In this document: positions 45,797 to 56,776 of the stretch, piece by piece
How the letters are laid out: each line of letters starts with the position of its first letter
How positions within the stretch are numbered: the stretch's first letter is position 1
Assembly (NCBI GenBank): GCA_027946555.1
Contig: JAPEVC010000138.1
Coordinates: 34,388 to 98,387, forward strand
Direction: 5' to 3'
Source: Gnomoniopsis sp. IMI 355080
Taxonomy: Eukaryota; Ascomycota; Sordariomycetes; Diaporthales; Gnomoniaceae
DNA length: 64,000 nt
The notes under the pieces: generated by a model
Seen by the model: only the letters and a program-made list of their open reading frames with translations
Databases searched by the model: none
Told to the model about the DNA's origin: nothing
Translations under genes and position numbers: made by a program

Positions 45797-47364
45797 ATGC
45801 TTTTAAACACGGCCACACCCGCCGTTGCGGCTGCCGAGCTGCCGCTGATTAGATTGGCTGCCCGTCGATCAACCTTTTTGACGACTCGCCAAGTCCGTCG
45901 TTACGTAGCATCACCACCAAACTTAGTAGCATCGTCCTCTGGAGTGAGACCTGGACTGAGTGCTCTTTACGCCAACACCAACAAACGTCTATCACCAAGC
46001 ATTGCAATCATGGGCAGCATTACTCCCCCGCGTCAGTTTCATGCCCCCCAGGGCTGGACAAGACTGTATTCAAGCGACCGCAAGTACGAGGCCGTGGTTG
46101 TCGGTGCCGGTGCGGCAGGCATTGGTGTCGTGGGCAATCTTTTGGACCAGAAAAAGGAACCGATATTGTGGGTCGACGACTTATTTGATGGTGGACGGTT
46201 AAACAAGTTTTACCGAGAAGTGCCTTCGTACGTCTCTTGTCCCTCCTTAACGTTGGTGTTGATAACTGTGACTAATCCATCATTAGGAATACCAAGGTCA
46301 AGTTCTTCACAAAGTACGCTGAGGGTGTGGAAGCATTCCGGACTGTCGCAAAAGAGACCCCTGCGCCAAATGCCATGAGCCATCTTCTCAGTCTGGATTC
46401 AGAAAAGACGTGTCACATTGCTCAAGCGGCCGACTTGTGTCTCATGTTGACAAAGGGTTTGAACGAGCAGAAGGGTGTCTTCAAGCAGCAGGGCAGGGTA
46501 ACGGACGCTTCATATTCAAATGTGAGTATCTCATGTCGTTTCATCCTTCACTTCGACAACAATCTTGTACTGACACGCTCGCAGTCAACATGGACCGTCT
46601 CAGTCTCTTCATCCAACCCCTCATCATCACCAGTCCAAATTGACGCCAGCCGTCTCATACTATGCACCGGCTCCTCACCCATCGACGGACCTCTCCCCCC
46701 TTCCGTCTCACACCTCAACTCCATCCATCTCGACACCGCGCTCGCCCCTACAAAGCTCACCAACGCCCTCCCAACCGACGAACCAATCCAAGTCGCTGTC
46801 ATTGGCGCCTCTCACTCCGCCATCCTCGTCCTCCGCAACCTTTCCAACCTCGCCACTTCCACACATCCCCAGCTCCGCATCAAGTGGTTCACCCGTCACC
46901 CCTTGCGCTATGCCGAGGAGCGCGACGGGTGGATCCTGCGCGACAACACCGGTCTTAAAGGTGAAGTTGCCACCTGGGCGCGCGCAAACCTCGAGCCCGC
47001 CAGACTCGCCGGTTCCCCTGTAGGGAAGCACCTCACGGCCATCACGACGTCGCGCGCGGATGAGACTGAGACGTACACGCGGGAGCTTGCCGATTGCCAG
47101 TACGTGTGTCAAGCGATCGGATATAAGGTAGATGCTTTGCCGGAGTTGAGGATCGAGGGCAAGCCTGTCACGCCGGTCTTTGATCATACGACGGGCGGTT
47201 TCACAGCGAAGGACGATGGCGAGAGGGTGCCGGGGTTGTATGGCGCCGGGATTGCGTTCCCCGAGCGGGTGACGGATCCAGAGGGTAATGTTGAGTATGC
47301 CGTGGGCCTGTTCAAATTCATGAATTTCTTAAAGAAGGTTACGCCAGGGTGGAAGGCGGGTTAG
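45797..47364 (+). CDS. FAD/NAD(P)-binding oxidoreductase, probably mitochondrial
   Basis: Three exons: 45797-46227, 46287-46521 and 46585-47364; 481 aa. The frame is open from 45701, but Met at 45797 begins a basic, Ser/Arg-rich leader ([19 protein letters not shown]), typical of a mitochondrial presequence. The FAD-binding fingerprint [17 protein letters not shown] follows near residue 110. A second nucleotide-binding loop, [17 protein letters not shown], lies mid-protein. The C-terminal part has the [11 protein letters not shown] motif where FAD ribityl-binding Asp/Gly motifs usually occur. It resembles the Pyr_redox_2 superfamily and the L-ornithine/lysine monooxygenase-like fold, without a visible redox Cys pair. 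Substrate unknown. Confidence 0.8.
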
Positions 47365-47602
47365 AAGCATGACCTTGTTAAATTGCATACGGCGTCGGGG
47401 TGAGGCAGTAGCTTGAGATTGGCATGGTTGTGAGGCTAAGCGTGTTATTCGCAGATAGAGATAGACCATCGACGATCTGGCAGGTAATTTGCCAGCGGCC
47501 AAACACTTGCAGTACGACCTTGTTCGACATATCCCTCGCTCTCTCCTCACTATATTACACTTGGCCCGGGGCCTTCTCCCCTCATCCTCACCACACAATC
47601 CC

Positions 47603-49275
47603 CTACCAGCCTGGATTGTAGATGTGCGCAGGAATGGGTCTTCCCCGCGCCTCATTGACTTTGGCCTCTCGAGGTCGCTCGTAAGCCGATTCCTTCCTCT
47701 TCTCGTTCTCGCACATTATCAAATGAAGATCTTTGATCGCCGTATTCGCTTTTCGGCCTTCGTATATGGGATTGTTGGCGTTCACGCGATACTCGAATAG
47801 GTGGCTCTTGCTACCGTCTTCAGCATTCACGAACTGCATCGGAGGATCCCTCTGTCCGCACCAGGGACCTTGCGGAACGTCGGCACTCGTGACTCTCTTG
47901 CCATCCCGCTGCTGTTCAAACACATCGTCCCAGCCTTTGTATCCAATGCCGATGCGGTTAGGACGGCGATGTTGAATTTGGAACCCGTGGAAGGTGGTCA
48001 GTTCCTGAGGGACGACCACGCCCTCGGCTGGGAAAGTCTTGCCAGAATTTTCATCCAAGACCTCTTGATCGAGTCGCTCGTTGTCGGTATCGGTGCGGTT
48101 CTGATAGTGACGTAGAAGTTCGGGTCCCCACGCCGACGGCTTCCAACTTCCATCCTCGCCCCTCAGAATCCCTGCCCGCTGCATCGCGAGAATCGCGCGC
48201 TTGTGCAACCTCTGCGTCGACTCATTCGCGTCATTCGAGCCGTTGACCACCCGTTCCCAATCTCGGAGCTGGGCAATGGACCTCCTTACGTCTACGTTTG
48301 GAGGTTTGGCCTGGTCGTGGTCCATGCGAGGACTCGATAACACGGGAGCAGATACCGGAACTTCATACGCACGGATATTGTTATGCAGCGTCCACCATTC
48401 CGCGCTTCCTTTGCCGTTCTCGGGGATCAGGGCGAATTTCTCCTTAAACTCTGCGAGCGTTTCTTTGCGCTTCTCTTCCGCTTGGTCGAATGTCATGTGA
48501 GTGAACCAATCGACAGCCTCGCGGTGGTCGTCATTTTGTAAGAGGGTAGGGTGGATTTTGATCTGCCACTCTTGGCCAATTTTACCATCTTTCGGCGAGA
48601 AGCACTCCGGCTGGAATCTCTGGAGAGCGCCAGGGACCTTGAGACCAGGGACGGCCCCTCGCTCGACGTAGTAGGCATAAAATGCCTCTTCCATCTCCTC
48701 CCGAGTCTTGAACATGGTATGAAACCGCCATGAAATTGGTGGCAGACCTTCGTGGGACTCGGTCACAGTGTTCTGGGCAGGTACCAAGTCGAGAGAGGAG
48801 GGGAATTCGGTGCTGTCGCCACGGCCATGCTGATCGCCGGCGAGAGAGTGACCATCACGGTCAAGCCCGTTTTGGGGGCAGTCGGGCTGCCTATGGCCAG
48901 GCTGTCCACACTATAACATGAGATCAGTCACAATCCTCGCATGACAAGCTGGCGTGATCCATGGCAGACTCACTTTGTAGCAGGGCCAACCACCGCCGCC
49001 TGGGCGGATCGCACCACCACGGCCACCTGCATTTCGTGAACAGTGAGCCTGTATATGGCCGGGCTGTCCACACTATGTTCGAGGAGGAACTCGGTCAGTG
49101 GCGATCCTCACTTGCCAAATAGGTGTGATCATGAAGTACTCACTCTGTAGCAATGGCCACCGCCACCGCCACCGCCGCGCGGGTGGTACGCGCCACCACG
49201 ACCTCCGCCGCCACGACCACGACCGTTGTGCATGTTGTTGTTGACGTTTTTGATAGAGGAGATAGATGCCTGCAT
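47603..49275 (-). CDS. RGG / CCHC zinc-knuckle protein
   Basis: Three exons: 49275-49144, 49072-48974 and 48910-47603; 512 aa. Exon 1 encodes a Gly/Arg-rich RGG start (NGRGRGGGGRGG) and ends in CYR. Exon 2 begins CGQPGH and ends in CYK; exon 3 begins CGQPGH. Splicing thus completes two CX2CX4HX4C zinc knuckles (C42-C45-H50-C55 and C75-C78-H83-C88). RGG plus CCHC knuckles indicate single-stranded RNA or DNA binding (CNBP/Gis2-like). The 400-aa C-terminal part (WRFHTMFKTREEMEEAFYAYY...) has no family I recognise. The start is the first Met in the open frame; a further 5' exon is possible. It is convergent with the flavoprotein gene. Confidence 0.75.
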
Positions 49276-51446
49276 TTCAATTTGATCAGTTCCCGTTTCA
49301 CCAAAATCCCATGTCAAACGTGATGGATATTGTGCGATGATTGCATATTTCACGGCGTCACTCGTGAGAGCCACGCCAGCTGGCACGATGGCGAGACATG
49401 GAGATATGTGTAGATAAACTCACTATGTATGTGCTAACGCGTTGGAAACTAATTCGTGATGGACTCTGTGTCGTGTGTGCGTTCTTGTTGTATGTGCGTT
49501 TGTGTTGTGCGCGCGTTTGTACCTATGTCTGCGCGTGTGGTTGCGTGTGTGCGCGTTTGTACCAAGAGATAGGGATGGCGGATGGACAAGGTATTACGTA
49601 ATATCTGTAATGCTTGAGAGCTTTGTACGAATATTCGAACTTCCTGTGAAAGTGGTTGGCAAATTGATGGCATTTAGATCAGTCGCAGGTTGGCGAGCAT
49701 GGCTCCAATCAGACAGTCGCCCACTGTACAGTACATTACAATGGGGTCTGTGAAATGGATACACGAATTCACAGACGAAGGTGAGATTGTGATTCATTCA
49801 TGATACCTGCAAAATACAAAGAGAGACATGCTTCTCGAGTTCTTGAAGTCGAAACAAATCAGTTAGAAGCTACCTAGGTACTAGGGTCAACCACGGGGTG
49901 CCATTATTTAAAAAAGGTAATGTTTCGTGGCCTCTGGATGAGGAATGCTTGCTAGCTAGAAGCCAAGACGCCCTTAGTTTTGGACCGGATATGAGCTATG
50001 TGTAGAATCAAGACATGCAACGGTGCATGTTTGCTGAAGAGCGAGCGTGGCATCATTAATTCATCCTTCTTAATTTGGCCGCGGCGCCAGCCTGCAATCT
50101 CGCTACACGGGGCCCTTGGTCCTCCCGTACAGAGCCATCTTAGCACAGAATATATATTCACGCGGTGGTATCATTCTTTTCGGAAATTTTGACGCCGCTG
50201 CCCATACGATGTTGGCCTGTAGGTACGTTGGGCCTAACTATCGGTGACAGTAGACTGTCTACCGGCTGCACCAACCGCTGCATTTTGCTCAGCCAAGGCC
50301 ATCCACAACGTAAATGCTCGAATTGCGCAGCGCTCACCTCTTATAGTCTTCAACAGATCAAAACCTCGTGGATTCTGCCAGGGCTCTCTAACTTGCTTCA
50401 ACAATTCGTTGACACAAGATGTCGAACATTGTCGTTGGACTAGAACGCCTTATTCGTGGTCGGTCACATGCCCAGCTGCTCAACCTACAAGCCTGTCAGC
50501 CATATGGCAAAAAGACTGTCAGTTCTGCGTGGCAGCAAGCTATCAAATGGTGGTTTCGCACCGCCACGGATGGCGACAAGAGTTTCTAGGAGAAGCAGCC
50601 CAATGGCAGCGGGCCAGTAGTCTGTTCGACTCAGAACTTTGGAACATTGGTAGCTCCGCGCCATGAGCATGTCTACTCACCATAGAAGATGAGAAGAACC
50701 AGAAATAATTATGTGGTAACCTTTGAAGAATATGGTCGTATGCCTTCAACCATCTACACCTGCATTTCCACGTCGATTCAAGATCTGGACTCTTCTCGAT
50801 ATCCGCTAAGACAAATTTCTCGTGGACTAACAATCTCTAGGCAAGAAACAACGCACTGTACAAGCCCTGAAGCTTACAATCCCAAGCGTCAGGCTATTTC
50901 TTTATCATAATTTCGAGGAATGGCCTTGCAGGTGCGGATGGTGTTCATATTACTGACTTGCCGTACACCGACTCCTATGGATCCGATCCAGAGGATCGGG
51001 ATGATTGCTCGTACGCCACTTCAGGGGTTTTAGACAGAATTGAGTGGATGAGTGGGCTGTCTTTCCTGGGGTTCTCTGTTTTTATGGTCACTTTTCATAC
51101 TAAATAGGTTCAAATATCACGATTAAAGTCAGGCATCCCGACAGCTTCGTCGGCAAAGTTTGACCGGATATTCTCTTAGGTAATATCTTATACAAAACGA
51201 TCTATTGCCGGGGAACGCTTCAAGAAACTCGATGCTTCTAGACGTAATCCCGAAGCCCTTTGGGATATGGAAAGACGGCCAATTCCAATTTAACAAGCTG
51301 TTGGCCGCATTCTGATTAGAAGACTCACACGGGAAGAAGCAAGGAGGGATGTGATAAAACCTATTCTTGTACTGTAGACATCTCTGAGTAATTACGAAAT
51401 ACATTACCCTCACCGTCCAAGAGCTACCACCATGTAGGCGACGCAC
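49276..51446. other. Long gene-free stretch with GT-rich tract
   Basis: From about 49466 to 49562 the plus strand is an imperfect GTGTGCG/GTTTGT-rich microsatellite. A TACCTAGGTA palindrome lies at 49871-49880. Open frames at 50.2-50.7 kb overlap on both strands and show no motifs. At 50910-51107 a short acidic frame ends in a hydrophobic stretch but has no start codon. No gene is called. Confidence 0.45.
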
Positions 51447-53348
51447 TTAATTCTCTTCTAGCCCACGTCTCTTACTCTGCCGGCCGTCGAGCAACGAGAC
51501 AAGCTCCTCAAGCTCACATACCACATCCCGGTACACTGCGCTCTGCAGTTCGGGCTGCGCCAGGTCCTTGCCAAATCCAAAGTCGCATTCCAGACACTTT
51601 TGCGTCAGCCGCTGGTACTTTGGCCCCAGTCGGGAGTCGGCCAGGTCCGCCACCTTACGGACCGCGACGATGTTTCCTGGCTGCAGCGGGTCCCACTGGC
51701 CGATCTGCAGCAGCGCCACCCCCAAGCTATGCATGGTCAGGTTGCGGATCCCGCACTCGAGCTGCGCGTCGTCGATCGCACTGGCTGCTTGTCGTCCGTC
51801 GTTCCCGGTGTCGACATCGACCATGAGGGTGTCAGCGCAGCGCCGCGGGCTAGGAGTCGAGCGGACCAGCTCGGTGCTGATGTGGAGCGTACGTAGAGAT
51901 GCTGAGAGGCCCTCGTCGTCGGTCGGGAAATAGGCGAGGTCCTGCAGGCGCCAGAGTGGTTGAAGCCATGGTGTGGCGTGGAGCTGGAGGACGGCCTTGA
52001 CGAGTTTCAGAGCGAGACCGACTTGTTGCCCCACGGAGATGGTGCGTTCCACTGGCAGATTGAAGATGTCGTCGAGGGACGTGGGCTTCGTCTTCGCCCT
52101 GCTACTTAGGCATTCCTTTGGGTCGCACATAGGATACAAGTAATGCCGAATGTCATCTGCTGTATCAAGGTAGCCGCGGCAGCGGTCTGGGGAATGTAAG
52201 GTTGCCCTTGCGTGGCTGCCTAGGTGATTGCACATGTCTTTGGCTGAACACAAATTGAGCGCCCCGTCTTCTGAAGCTGCTGGGATCTGATCTAAGGGGT
52301 GGAGCACTTTGCTCGTCTTGGCTGTTTGCGTTATTGTTGTGTCACTGGGTATGCTTGTCATCGATGAGCTGGAGGCAGTGTAGTCGTCGGCGAACCTGAC
52401 TCTGCCTCTTTTCCTTGGCCGTTCTGGCTCAGATGAAGCTCTTTGTTTTGCTTCACCAGGGATGGAGATTTGTATAAGATGCAGGGTTTGTGAGCGGACC
52501 AGTAAGTCGACAAAATCACTAGATGCCCTGTCAACGAAAGTTGGATAAATTACGCAGAAACGAACATACTCTTGGACCCAAATTGTCGACTGTGTGCGAT
52601 ATCGTACAACGACACGCAAACTCCCGTCCGGTTGCGAATCCAGGAAAAGCCTCGCGTCGTGACTAGTGTGTTGAGTCTGAGAACAAGACCAATAGCCTCG
52701 GAGTGCCTCATAGAACGATCGAGAATGCTGCGCAGTCGTTTGATAGGACGGTGGAAGCGGCCTCGCCCTCTTCACGCGACATACGGATGTTGTCTGGCAT
52801 TTTTGGATTTTCGATGCCGTTTTTCGGAGTCTTTTGAACTCTTGAGTGCATTCCTTCAGCTCTTGAATGGTCTCCTCGTACCTCGACTTGTTGACCACTA
52901 TGTCCAAAGCTTTCGAGACACGTTCAGAAACCTTTGTTTTCTGCTTCCTGTCGCCAGAAAGGACCTGCTGTGTGTCGTCGCTCACTTCTGGGTCTCCAAG
53001 TAACGTATCCAGGGAGGCTATATGTCGTTCAATCTCAGTGACCGTTTCTTGGAAATTACTGTACCTTCTGCCTAGAAAATGCTGGACCTGGCTGTCCAAG
53101 TCAGGCGAACTCCATCCCGGGTGGTCCGCGTTGACCACGAGTGCTTCAGCTTCCTCAGGGCCAAGTAGCTCCTGGAATAAGAGCTGGCATTCGTCGCGGA
53201 AGATTTCTGTTTGGGACGAGAATCGAGTTCGCAACCGTCTGATTTCCTTTGTGTGATGGCGCAGAATTCTCAGCTTCTTGTGGACGACGTGTATGCCCTT
53301 CAAAGCGCTCAAGCAGAGTGGCACTATAGCTAGTGCCAGATCAGCCAT
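51447..53348 (-). CDS. DUF7580-type fungal protein (HET-associated class)
   Basis: Single exon, 633 aa. The N-terminal helical region (LALAIVPLCLSALKGIHVVHKKL, then long charged helices to about residue 190) resembles the fungal N-terminal domains seen on STAND and HeLo-like proteins. A disordered Ser-rich middle follows (about 300-360). The C-terminal 240 aa match the DUF7580 pattern: VGLALKLVKAVLQLHATPWL, LQDLAYFP, IRNLTMHSLGVALLQIGQ, and KCLECDFGFGKDL. This domain resembles a degenerate kinase C-lobe and often occurs near HET genes. No kinase catalytic residues are seen. It is divergent from the C2H2 gene (437 bp). Molecular function is not known. Confidence 0.75.
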   Translation of the reverse strand: MADLALAIVPLCLSALKGIHVVHKKLRILRHHTKEIRRLRTRFSSQTEIFRDECQLLFQELLGPEEAEALVVNADHPGWSSPDLDSQVQHFLGRRYSNFQETVTEIERHIASLDTLLGDPEVSDDTQQVLSGDRKQKTKVSERVSKALDIVVNKSRYEETIQELKECTQEFKRLRKTASKIQKCQTTSVCRVKRARPLPPSYQTTAQHSRSFYEALRGYWSCSQTQHTSHDARLFLDSQPDGSLRVVVRYRTQSTIWVQEYVRFCVIYPTFVDRASSDFVDLLVRSQTLHLIQISIPGEAKQRASSEPERPRKRGRVRFADDYTASSSSMTSIPSDTTITQTAKTSKVLHPLDQIPAASEDGALNLCSAKDMCNHLGSHARATLHSPDRCRGYLDTADDIRHYLYPMCDPKECLSSRAKTKPTSLDDIFNLPVERTISVGQQVGLALKLVKAVLQLHATPWLQPLWRLQDLAYFPTDDEGLSASLRTLHISTELVRSTPSPRRCADTLMVDVDTGNDGRQAASAIDDAQLECGIRNLTMHSLGVALLQIGQWDPLQPGNIVAVRKVADLADSRLGPKYQRLTQKCLECDFGFGKDLAQPELQSAVYRDVVCELEELVSLLDGRQSKRRGLEEN

Positions 53349-53785
53349 TATGTGCTTATATCGATGTAGTGATTCTCTTTTTCTGAATGTTGAATTATCA
53401 AGATGTAGTAAACAGTGGAGGTGGAGGAATAGACGGGTTTCAGCATGGGCAATTTGAAGCGAGTGGCCGGGTAAGGTTTTGAGCAGTCGTTTTCCAGAAT
53501 CCTACACTTTGAGACCCTGTACAACCGTCTGGGATATTTTACACATGCAATCCGGCTGTGAGGGGGCTATGTCACTACTGATATGCAGGTTGAAGGAATA
53601 AGCAATTTTCCCTCTGCGAAATCCTGCTGAAGATCTGCGTAAGCACGGGGCCTGCCACGTCACAGACACTGTTTCGTGAGGCTGAGCACACTCAGTCGCT
53701 TTCACAAAAAGACTAGAGTCCTATGTTTCTCTAATTATCGATCGATACTCTGAGGAACTCACTACCTAATCTGCTGCATTGCCCC
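53349..53785. promoter_or_regulatory. Divergent promoter, DUF7580 / C2H2 pair
   Basis: A 437-bp gap between start codons pointing apart; the two genes must share this upstream DNA. No specific site is claimed. Confidence 0.45.
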
Positions 53786-56404
53786 ATGGCTGCTATCGAT
53801 TCTATCTCAACGTGGCAGCACGCGGTCAGCGTTGAAGATGCTGAAGTAGAACCAATTTCCCTCTTACATGTGTTCAGAACATGCTCGGAGCTTTATCTTG
53901 GGATTCTAGATGATTTCCGTGATCGCACATCTATAGGGCGGTCCACATTTATCAGCTTAGAAAGAGGCCACAGTTACCTCCTTCTATGGGCTGATGGCTA
54001 TGGCGTGACTGACGGCTCCGTTGAAAAGTCTCTGGAGAAGTCTAAGAGAGTTAAGCAGGCGACCTTTCGCCTTCTTGTCAGCATCAGCCGAGCCCTTACC
54101 AATAGTACGTAGCCTTGGCACCCACCTTGCAAGACACCAACATATACTGACGCAAGAACAGAGCTGTTGCCACTCCTTACGGAAGAGTCACGATCAAATT
54201 TAGACGCCAAAGCCAACGCACTCACTCAGGCCACCGATCGTCTGAGGTGTCTCGACCAGCGGACTGGATTGGACGAGTCTGATACCGATTCAGACAGTGA
54301 TGGCGACGCGGTCTCTGAGGTCAATGATCTCCAAGAAATAGCAGAGGACCTCCGAACTGACACACAATGCCTACTGGATCTAGGTGCAAGGTTCGACGAG
54401 CCAGCCATCGGGACAGCCTTGAACACAGAATGTACCGTTCAACCAGCTCTTGCGCGTACGTGGGATCCAAGCCTGAATTTTGTTGAGCGTATCCAATGGC
54501 GCTATCCAAAGTGCGACGAGCAAGTCTCGATGCGCCTGGGTAAGGTCAATTGGGTTAGGGTGATGAATTATCAGGAAGCCAAAGGGAGGCGACAAAGAGA
54601 GAGACTTGAGGAGGCTTGGTCCTCCGTCCCCGGCTGTTCCGACAGGCCACTCTCAAGCAGAGGCGCGTTGACAACCTTGCACGACTCTGGCATCGGAACT
54701 TCGATACCATCGAATACCTCGCTAGTATCTGGAACACGTTACGCTGAGACCACAGTGTCCTACCACACAGGCCACGGAGGCTCCGTTAAAGTACCGCCTA
54801 TACCAAAGACAGCGAAACAGGGGGTGCCCTTTGAATGTGTGGCCTGCGGACGAATGGTATCCATCAAGACCATATCGGCGTGGAAGTAAGTATTGAAATT
54901 TGTTGCTATTGTCGAGGCCCCAATTGCTGATCATTTTGCTAGGAGACATCTTTTTGAAGATCTACAGCCATACCTTTGCCTGGACGAGGCTTGTAGACTC
55001 AAGGAGGCCCCTTTCCCTACCAAGGCCCAGTGGGAAACTCACTTTGCCCTGGATCACGCCAGACCAGAAGATTGCCCCGGCATAGTCTGTCCAATCTGCC
55101 AGGCAACGACTCCCGATGGAAGAGCCCATGTCATGTCGCATTTAGCCAAACATATGGAGGAAATTGCTTTGACAATTCTGCCAATAAATGCCGACTCCGA
55201 AGATGGTACCGATGCCGACTCTGGCCTCGCCTCAGATGCGTCCAGCTCACCAGGCTCCGACGTATCCCTTTCTGCACAAGAACGTCGGTCTACATGTGTT
55301 CGCCCTCTATCAAATGAAGATACTGTGGGGCAGGAGTCTCAGTGGGGCGAGCAGCATCTTTCTCAGACGCTACTATCCCAGAATCCTGATATCGCGAAAA
55401 TGGACCGGGCTGCACCGAGCTCGCAAAGGCTCCTTGAAGAGGAGGAGGGGAGGATCAACACGACGGCGACTTCCCTGTCATCTCCGGGCATGATGGCGCC
55501 TGGAAAGGGCATACCAGCCTCGCTGTCTGCCGAGTTCCCCCAATGGCATTCAATCGTACCCTCTGATGTCGATCGCACGTCGAGCATACGAAAGCATAAG
55601 TGCCCGTACTGCGAAGTACAGTTCAGTCGGCATGATTTCTTAAAAACCCATCTCCTTATCCACAGCCAAGAGAAGCCATACTTGTGTGAAGTATGTAAGT
55701 TAAGGTTCAGACGACTTCACGATCTTAAGCGCCATGGCAAGTTGCATACGGGCGAGAGACAGTTAAGGTTCAGACGACTTCACGATCTTAAGCGCCATGG
55801 CAAGTTGCATACGGGCGAGAGACAGATTGATCCAGACTTGCCAGGTGGCCATGTTCTTCCTGAGTCTTTATTGGCACAGAATCCTGCTGCATCGAGCTCA
55901 CAGGGCCTCCTGGAAGAGGAAGAGAAAGGGGAGCATAAAAGCAGTGCCACGAACGAGTCTACCGTGTATTTGGACGCGTATGAGGCAGAAGACGAGCAGA
56001 ACACCGACTCGATCATGCCCACGACAATCCCTAACAAATGCAAGGAGCCAGGTTGCAACAAGGAATTTCGGCAGGCTAGAGAACTACGCAAGCACGAGAA
56101 ATTACATACCCGCCCTTGGAAGTGCCCCGTACCAACATGCAAATACCATGAACACGGTTGGCCGACCGAGAAAGAGATGGAGAGACATGTCAACGATAGA
56201 CATTCGTCTACTCCAGACTTATACAAGTGCTTATTTCCTCCTTGCCCCTACAGTTCCAAGAGGGAGTCGAACTGCAAACAGCATATGGAAAAGGAACATA
56301 GCTGGAACTATATCAGGACTAGGACTAGTGGGCAAGGCAGAATCATATATTCGAGCGAGGAGTGGTTGGCGTTGAAAGGGTCGCAAGCAGGAGGTGAAGT
56401 ATGA
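53786..56404 (+). CDS. Multi-C2H2 zinc-finger protein with internal duplication
   Basis: Three exons: 53786-54104, 54162-54885 and 54943-56404; 834 aa. Residues 1-110 are helical (LLHVFRTCSELYLGILDDFRDR), as in the large fungal class annotated 'acuF-like C2H2'. A Ser/Asp-rich acidic stretch follows. Zinc-binding segments start with FECVACG, then a degenerate finger split by intron 2, then CPICQ...H...H. Canonical fingers are HKCPYCEVQFSRHDFLKTHLLIH and YLCEVCKLRFRRLHDLKRH-GKLH, and later NKCKEPGCNKEF, KCPVPTCKYHE and KCLFPPCPYSS types. The 21 residues after CEVCK are exactly repeated without the Cys pair. Likely nuclear or a sensor; the role is open. Adjacent genes suggest a link to self/non-self recognition (inference). 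Confidence 0.82.
55700..55825 (+). repeat. Exact 63-bp tandem duplication inside the C2H2 gene
   Basis: Copies 55700-55762 and 55763-55825 are identical, and the two bases before each also match. The unit is 21 codons, so frame is kept. The first copy completes a finger; the second has the two His but not the two Cys. Confidence 0.97.
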
Positions 56405-56776
56405 ATGAGATTTACTTGATATTCTAGCGACTTGTGAATATATCAGATAGGATCCGTGGCTACCTAGAAATCCTCGCCTAGCTACCTAGGTATCTAAACC
56501 CCTAAGCTTGGTACGTAGAAGGGCAGTGAGATGTGTCTCATATCTATGATCACGTACAAAGCGAAACCAACGATTTCCTGTTTGGTTACAGCAGTCGCAG
56601 TACAGTTCGATCTTCACTGTGGACAACCTTCGGACGTGGCAAGTGATCCCCAGCTGTTTTATATTGAGTACAGGCGAAGAGAAGTCACAGGGACACGCAT
56701 CCTGTCTTCCTGGCCCCGAACAAAGAACCCCACGCAAGTAGCTGTCGGATGTGCTTGGATGGGAGACCAGGTTATT
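56405..56776. other. Intergenic with a 5S rRNA-like fragment
   Basis: TACCTAGGTA lies at 56483-56492. At about 56744-56770 (plus) GTCGGATGTGCTTGGATGGGAGACC resembles in part the conserved 3' half (helices IV-V) of eukaryotic 5S rRNA, but the 5' half is not recognisable and no intact 5S gene is present. Confidence 0.35.

Noticed and set aside
49466..49562. GTGTGCG-rich tract as a telomere-like or CRISPR-like repeat
   Set aside because: Units are irregular, neither TTAGGG-like nor repeat-spacer; it is an ordinary microsatellite.
50244..50666. 140-codon plus-strand frame with several Cys
   Set aside because: No signal peptide or family features, and competing frames overlap it on both strands.
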